Positions 59,895 to 64,000 of a stretch of DNA of 64,000 bases are shown piece after piece (within the stretch, counting starts at the first letter, position 1; every line of letters begins with the position of its first letter). Origin of the DNA: an uncultured Eubacteriales bacterium (GTDB taxonomy: Bacteria > Bacillota > Clostridia > Oscillospirales > CAG-272); contig CAKSLU010000002.1 in NCBI GenBank assembly GCA_934474225.1, positions 62,001-126,000 of the forward strand, in the 5' to 3' direction. Both the position numbers and the translations under genes were made by a program. The notes beneath the pieces were generated by a model, which worked only from the letters and a program-made list of their open reading frames with translations, was not told the DNA's origin and made no database searches.

Positions 59895-62063
59895 TTATTT
59901 CGACGCGATGTACTTCAGCTGCCACAGAACATTGGCAAGGCTGACATTCTTATCGCCGTTCAGAATATCCGCAAGCAGCAGGAGCGCATCCGCGAGGGTA
60001 ATCTCGCCGTCGCCGTTCATGTCGCCGTAAGAGGTGACCGTGACCGACGTACTGCTGTCGCCGATGCATGTGCCGCTTACATAGCCGGAAACCTGGTAGG
60101 TCTTCGTCGTGCCGACGACATAGGCGGTATCGACAAACTCTGCCGTCTCACTGTAGCCGACGAGGTTGCCGTCGCCGTCCGTGATGCGGTACTTCAGTGC
60201 ATTGCCCTCGGCATCTGCGTCATAGGAAAGAACCGCGCCGGCCATGCTGAGTTCTGCCTTGACGCCCGTGACCTTGGCGGGGCGGATATTGGCGCCGCTG
60301 CTCTGCGTGAGCGTTGCGTTCGGCGCGGAATTTTCAAGATAGGTCGTCGCCTTCATGCTGCCGGGATAGATGTGCTCCCAGGTGCCGCCCTTCACCGTCA
60401 GGCTGTATGCCTTGTCGGTGGTCAGCATGGAGTCGGGGCGATTTACGGTGTTGAAGTGGACATAAGCGGGCGTCACGCTCGCCTTGCCGTACTGCCAGTA
60501 GCCGCCGACGAGCACGGGGAACTTCGCATTGTTCGGGCGGGATGCGCAGCTGACGTTCTCGCCGATGACGACATTGTTCTGCCCGCACTCAATGACGGAG
60601 TAGCCGTTTGCCAGATTGCCGGTGATGCGCGGGCGCAGCTCGAGGTTTTCAAGATAGGTGTCCGACGAGATCGACCAGAACTTGAACTCGACGGGAACCG
60701 CCGAGAACGCGCCGCGAATCATCACGGGGCCGTTCACCTTCGGGGAAACATAGCATGCATCCATCGTGGTGATGCCGTATTCCGCCGCCGATGCGCTCGC
60801 CATATCGTACATTTCAAGCAGGACGATCGTGCCGCCGTTCGGAATCGAGGCATATGCCTTATCCAGCGTGCGGAACGGAGAGAGCTTTGTGCCGGCGTTG
60901 GTGTCAAGACCGCCCTTCATCGAGACATAGACGGTGGGCAGGTTGACCAGCGCCGCAAAGTTGTCGTCCAGCTCAATCGAGCGGGTTGCGGATGCGCCGG
61001 TGGGTGCGACGGACGCACTGACCGTAGGGTGACCGACATTGTTCCGGTCGCCTGCGCGCAGATTGCCGTTTTCGTCAAACCACGCCTCATCGATGCAGAC
61101 GCGGCGAACCTCGACATAGAGGTCCGTATCCTTCGCACTCGGGTTCTGCTCCAGGATGAGCGGGGACTTCTTGCCCGAGCGGTGCGCGTGGTACACGATC
61201 ATCAGTCTGCCGTCCGGCATCCTCACAAAGCAGTGATGCGCCGTGCCGTAGAGATTGTTGTCGGGGTCGCTGCGGCTCGGGTCGGCGGTGATCAGCACCG
61301 TGCCCTGCTTCGTAAAGGTGCCGAGCGGGCTCGACGAGGTCGCATCGCAGACCGAATAGCTGGGCGAACCGTAGCCGTACTTGGAGTAGGTCAGGTGATA
61401 GGTGCCGCCGTTCTTGATCATTTCGGGACCTTCGTTGACATTCCATTCGCCCGCGCCCCACTGAATCAGCAGTTTCGGCGCCGAGACGAAGGAGCAGGTC
61501 GCAAGGTCAAATTCGCCGCCCCAGATGTTGTTGCCGCCGGAGGTGGTGTAGCCGTTGTAGTTCCACGCTTCGCAGGAGACGAAGTAGAGATACATCTTGC
61601 CGTCGTCGTCGCGGAAGAAGTGACCGTCGATCGCCTTGGCTTCAAAGAGGGGACCGGTCTTGTCCTTGAAGGGGCCGAGCGGGCTGTCTGCGGTGGCAAT
61701 ACCGATGTGCTCCTGCGCGGTGTACACCATGTAATAGGTGTCGCCGTCCCGGATGACCTCGGGCGCCCACAGACCTGCATAGGTACCCGGGGTAACGAGA
61801 TTGACATCCTCGTCGCGCAGCACATAGCCGGCAGCGTGCCAGTTGACAAGGTCGGTGGAGGTGTAGGCGATGTAGCCGTTGGAGCCGTCGTTGGTCGCAT
61901 AGAGGTAGTATGTTCCCTCATCGTACAGAACGAACGGGTCTGCGCCGTTGGCAACCGGGTTTGTGAATGCGGTGTCATAGGTGTAGGTCACTGCCGCAGC
62001 AGAAACCACAAAGAGCACGCACAAAACCGCTGCCAGCAGCACTGCAAAAAGATGCTTTTTCAT
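59895..62063 (-). CDS. Secreted GH43-type glycosidase with beta-helix and dockerin-like domain
   Basis: This 722-residue protein has a signal peptide (cleavage after SAAA, about 24) and a five-bladed GH43-like catalytic domain (about 30-335) with NGADPFVLYDEGTYYLYAT, LWAPEVIRDGDTYYMVYTA and KAIDGHFFRDDDGKMYLYF holding the three expected acidic positions. A beta-helix-like region follows (about 375-580), then a small beta domain and a C-terminal dockerin-like segment (GDMNGDGEITLADALLLLAD) whose second half lacks the calcium loop. Likely substrates are arabinan or xylan side chains. Confidence 0.85.
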   Translation of the reverse strand: MKKHLFAVLLAAVLCVLFVVSAAAVTYTYDTAFTNPVANGADPFVLYDEGTYYLYATNDGSNGYIAYTSTDLVNWHAAGYVLRDEDVNLVTPGTYAGLWAPEVIRDGDTYYMVYTAQEHIGIATADSPLGPFKDKTGPLFEAKAIDGHFFRDDDGKMYLYFVSCEAWNYNGYTTSGGNNIWGGEFDLATCSFVSAPKLLIQWGAGEWNVNEGPEMIKNGGTYHLTYSKYGYGSPSYSVCDATSSSPLGTFTKQGTVLITADPSRSDPDNNLYGTAHHCFVRMPDGRLMIVYHAHRSGKKSPLILEQNPSAKDTDLYVEVRRVCIDEAWFDENGNLRAGDRNNVGHPTVSASVAPTGASATRSIELDDNFAALVNLPTVYVSMKGGLDTNAGTKLSPFRTLDKAYASIPNGGTIVLLEMYDMASASAAEYGITTMDACYVSPKVNGPVMIRGAFSAVPVEFKFWSISSDTYLENLELRPRITGNLANGYSVIECGQNNVVIGENVSCASRPNNAKFPVLVGGYWQYGKASVTPAYVHFNTVNRPDSMLTTDKAYSLTVKGGTWEHIYPGSMKATTYLENSAPNATLTQSSGANIRPAKVTGVKAELSMAGAVLSYDADAEGNALKYRITDGDGNLVGYSETAEFVDTAYVVGTTKTYQVSGYVSGTCIGDSSTSVTVTSYGDMNGDGEITLADALLLLADILNGDKNVSLANVLWQLKYIASK

Positions 62064-62660
62064 ATGGTTTTCCTTTCAGAATATTTTTTGGCACATATAT
62101 TTTAACAAATTGCACGATGGAAGTCAAGAAAAATACTGCATTTTTACCAAAAGCGTACATACAAAATCATTTTGCGGATTTGTGCAATTTTTATACCAAA
62201 AGAGCCGCCCGAAGGCGGCTCTGGAATGGGAAAACAGGGGTTGTTCGATTGTATAATAGGCGCCCTCTGACGAGGGAGCTGTCGCCGAACGGCGACTGAT
62301 GAGGGATTGAAGAAAGCAAAGCATCGCGCTATGCTGTGCCTGCTGCCTGCATGCCCTCATCCGTCGGCTTCGCCGCCACCTTCCCCACCGGGGAAGGCTT
62401 GGTTAGATTGCACACGATTCGGCTCCCCTGTGTAAGGGGAGCTGTCAACGGAGTTGACTGAGGGGTTGTTCCTTGCTTTTTCAATCTTTTTTGCTTTGTA
62501 ACAATCCCTCCGTCGGCTCCGCCCAGGATGTTTTTCGGTTTCGCTCGCGAAATCGTCGGTGTTCAGCCGACGAAGAAAAACTCCGCGAGACGCATCGCGT
62601 CTCGTACACCTCCCTTTACTGGGGGGAGGCTCAGATAGATTGCGTTTGGTTTGCCCAGCA
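62064..62660. repeat. Gene-free repeat region between the two GH43 genes
   Basis: No gene. The GH43 promoter lies at 62099-62127. An AGAGCCGCC/GGCGGCTCT hairpin is at about 62202-62223. A diverged two-arm element is at 62259-62398 (CCCTCTGACGAGGG, GTCGCCGAACGGCGAC, CCCTCATCC, CCCCACCGGGG). A further copy at 62421-62630 carries the three-hairpin module in inverted orientation in its right arm (62524-62607). Confidence 0.8.
62099..62127 (-). promoter_or_regulatory. Promoter for the GH43-dockerin gene
   Basis: TTGACT and TAAAAT on the minus strand are 17 bp apart, about 35 bp from the start. Confidence 0.75.
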
Positions 62661-64000
62661 TTATTCCTTCGTCAAACGCTCGAGCATGGCGGCAAAGCCG
62701 TCCTCGCTGACCGGCGCGCCGCCGCGGCGTGCGGCATCGGCGCAGAGGAGCGCATCGTGCAACGTCAGCTTGCCGTCGCCGTCGGCATCGCTCGTCACGC
62801 TGACCTTGGCAGCGTCGCCGATGCAGGCGCCGTTTGCATAGCCCGCAACCGTGTAGGTTTTGCTGTCGCCGAAGCGGAATGCAGCGTCGGTGAATGTCGT
62901 CGTCTCACTGTAGCCGACGAGATTGCCCTCACCGTCCGTGATGCGGTACTTTGCCGCATCGGACGCCGCCGCATAGCGCAGCACCGCGCCCTCGCCCGTC
63001 ACTGCCGCCACAAGGTCGCCGACCTTGCCGGGGCGCAGCGTGACGCCGTTCTCGACGCGGAGCACCGCATTCTTTGCCGCGTCGGCATCCGCCACGGTAT
63101 CCCGCATGCTGCCCGCCGTGATGACCTCCCAGGTGCCGCCCTTCACCGTCAGGGTGTATGCCTTGTCGGTCGAGAGCATGGCATCCGGACGCTTGTCCGC
63201 CGTGTAGAAGCTGTAGGGCGCGCTCTTCGATGCGCCGCTGTACTGCCAGTAGCCGCCGACGAGCACGGGGAACTGCCCGCTGTTCGGGCGGGAAACGCAG
63301 CTGACGCCCGCGCCGATGGTGACATTGTTCTGCCCGCACTCAATAATTGAGTATCCGCCCGCCAGCGTGCCGGTGAGACGCGGGCGCAGTTCGAGGTTTT
63401 CAAGATAGGTATCCGACGAAATCGACCAGAACTTGAACAGCACCGGCACGGACGAATACGCGCCGCGAATCAGCACGGGGCCGTCCAATTTGGGCGAAAC
63501 ATAGACCGCATTGTCGGTGGCGAGGCCGTATTTCTTCGCCGTGGTGCTCTGCATGTCGTAGCGCTCGAGCAGCACGATCGTGCCGCCCCCCGGGAGCGCC
63601 GCATAAGCCTTGTCCAGCGTGCGGAAGGGCGATGCCGCCGAGCCGTCGTTGGTGTCAAGTCCTGCATACATCGCGACATAAACAGTGGGCAGCGCAGCAA
63701 GTGCCGCAAAGTTGTCGTCCAGTTCGATTTCGCGGGTCGCGGATGCGCCGAACGGCGTCTTGTCCGCGCGCACGGTCGGGTGTCCGACATTGTTCACATC
63801 GCCCATGCACAGGTTGCCGTCCGCGTCAAACCAGACACGGTCTACGCAGACACGGCGGTCGGTGACATACAACTCGTGATTGGTCTTGCCCTGCTCCGCC
63901 ATCAGCGGCGAGGGCGCGCCCGAGCGGTGCGCATGATACACAACCGCAAGCCCGCCGTCCGGCGCCTCGACAAAGCCGTGATGCCCGACACCGTACAGGT
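62661..64000 (-). CDS. GH43-type protein paralog (5' end outside window)
   Basis: The frame is open to the right edge, giving 446 visible residues. It aligns along its length with the C-terminal two-thirds of the neighbouring protein: LYGVGHHGFVEAPDGGLAVV and VYHAHRSG (end of the GH43 domain), VNNVGHPTV, LDTNDGSAASPFRTLDKAYA, FWSISSDTYLENLELRPRL, IECGQNNVTIGAGVSC and GGYWQYSG. The end (DADGDGKLTLHDALLCADAA) is a dockerin-like remnant without an obvious second repeat. It is a tandem duplicate of the downstream gene. Confidence 0.85.
   Translation of the reverse strand, partial: LYGVGHHGFVEAPDGGLAVVYHAHRSGAPSPLMAEQGKTNHELYVTDRRVCVDRVWFDADGNLCMGDVNNVGHPTVRADKTPFGASATREIELDDNFAALAALPTVYVAMYAGLDTNDGSAASPFRTLDKAYAALPGGGTIVLLERYDMQSTTAKKYGLATDNAVYVSPKLDGPVLIRGAYSSVPVLFKFWSISSDTYLENLELRPRLTGTLAGGYSIIECGQNNVTIGAGVSCVSRPNSGQFPVLVGGYWQYSGASKSAPYSFYTADKRPDAMLSTDKAYTLTVKGGTWEVITAGSMRDTVADADAAKNAVLRVENGVTLRPGKVGDLVAAVTGEGAVLRYAAASDAAKYRITDGEGNLVGYSETTTFTDAAFRFGDSKTYTVAGYANGACIGDAAKVSVTSDADGDGKLTLHDALLCADAARRGGAPVSEDGFAAMLERLTKE

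Noticed and set aside
59697..62105. Plus-strand open frame of about 800 codons
   Set aside because: It is antisense to the GH43-dockerin gene and starts inside a repeat. The minus strand has signal peptide, domains, promoter and terminator.

Overview
The window is a GC-rich (roughly 58-60% by eye), gene-dense bacterial chromosome segment that looks like an anaerobic gut-type member of the Clostridia. The evidence is rubrerythrin, an iron-sulfur L-serine dehydratase, RNase Y with YmdB, FeoA/FeoB with the small Cys-rich Feo protein, SLH-domain surface proteins, a GH43 enzyme with a dockerin-like tail, many lipoproteins with Thr/Glu-rich linkers, and AGGAG Shine-Dalgarno sites with sigma-70-type promoters. 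Genus cannot be read from the sequence. I saw no rRNA, CRISPR array, integrase, transposase or phage genes.

Layout. 1-6.4 kb: truncated TetR regulator, two overlapping CNNM/HlyC-type membrane proteins, a VanY-like carboxypeptidase operon, and a PqqD-like protein paired with an S26-like peptidase. 6.9-12.3 kb: B12-binding radical SAM enzyme divergent from an inositol-phosphatase-like gene, rubrerythrin behind a hairpin that covers its ribosome site, and a three-gene operon of unknown function. 12.4-18.6 kb: LtaS-like enzyme, YfcE-like phosphodiesterase, gpmI with an overlapping frameshifted XRE gene, and an internally duplicated lipoprotein. 18.6-23.5 kb: alpha-glucan uptake (binding protein, two permeases, malQ). 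24.1-31.8 kb: SLH protein, three consecutive FKBP/trigger-factor-like lipoproteins, hslO and a methyltransferase. 32-35.8 kb: pgk, tpiA and an Ldh-family dehydrogenase. 36-43.2 kb: orphan solute-binding lipoprotein with an SLH/BNR/CBM9-like protein, radC-like gene, tRNA-Thr(CGT), rsmA and tdk. 43.2-46.1 kb: a Mn2+ (yybP-ykoY type) riboswitch upstream of a P-type ATPase. 46.6-52.4 kb: ymdB-rny, a pyridoxal-kinase-like gene, and an acetate-kinase-family gene overlapping a DUF2877 gene. 52.7-59.3 kb: a periplasmic-binding-like regulator with a C-terminal HTH divergent from a second orphan solute-binding lipoprotein, the feo operon, and sdaA. 59.9-64 kb: two tandem GH43-type proteins, the second cut by the window edge.

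Together the genes describe a carbohydrate fermenter that imports alpha-glucans, runs lower glycolysis, displays or secretes glycan-active proteins, and handles iron, manganese and oxidative stress. The most unusual structure is non-coding. Intergenic gaps hold a family of large palindromic elements built from two similar arms. One hairpin slot in an arm can carry an ~85-nt three-hairpin module, and the module is found in either arm. Several smaller hairpin repeat families accompany it. Other points for follow-up are the triple foldase lipoproteins, the SD-covering hairpin at rubrerythrin, a hairpin between the SD and ATG of tpiA, and a beta-helix-like domain apparently shared by the SLH and GH43 proteins.
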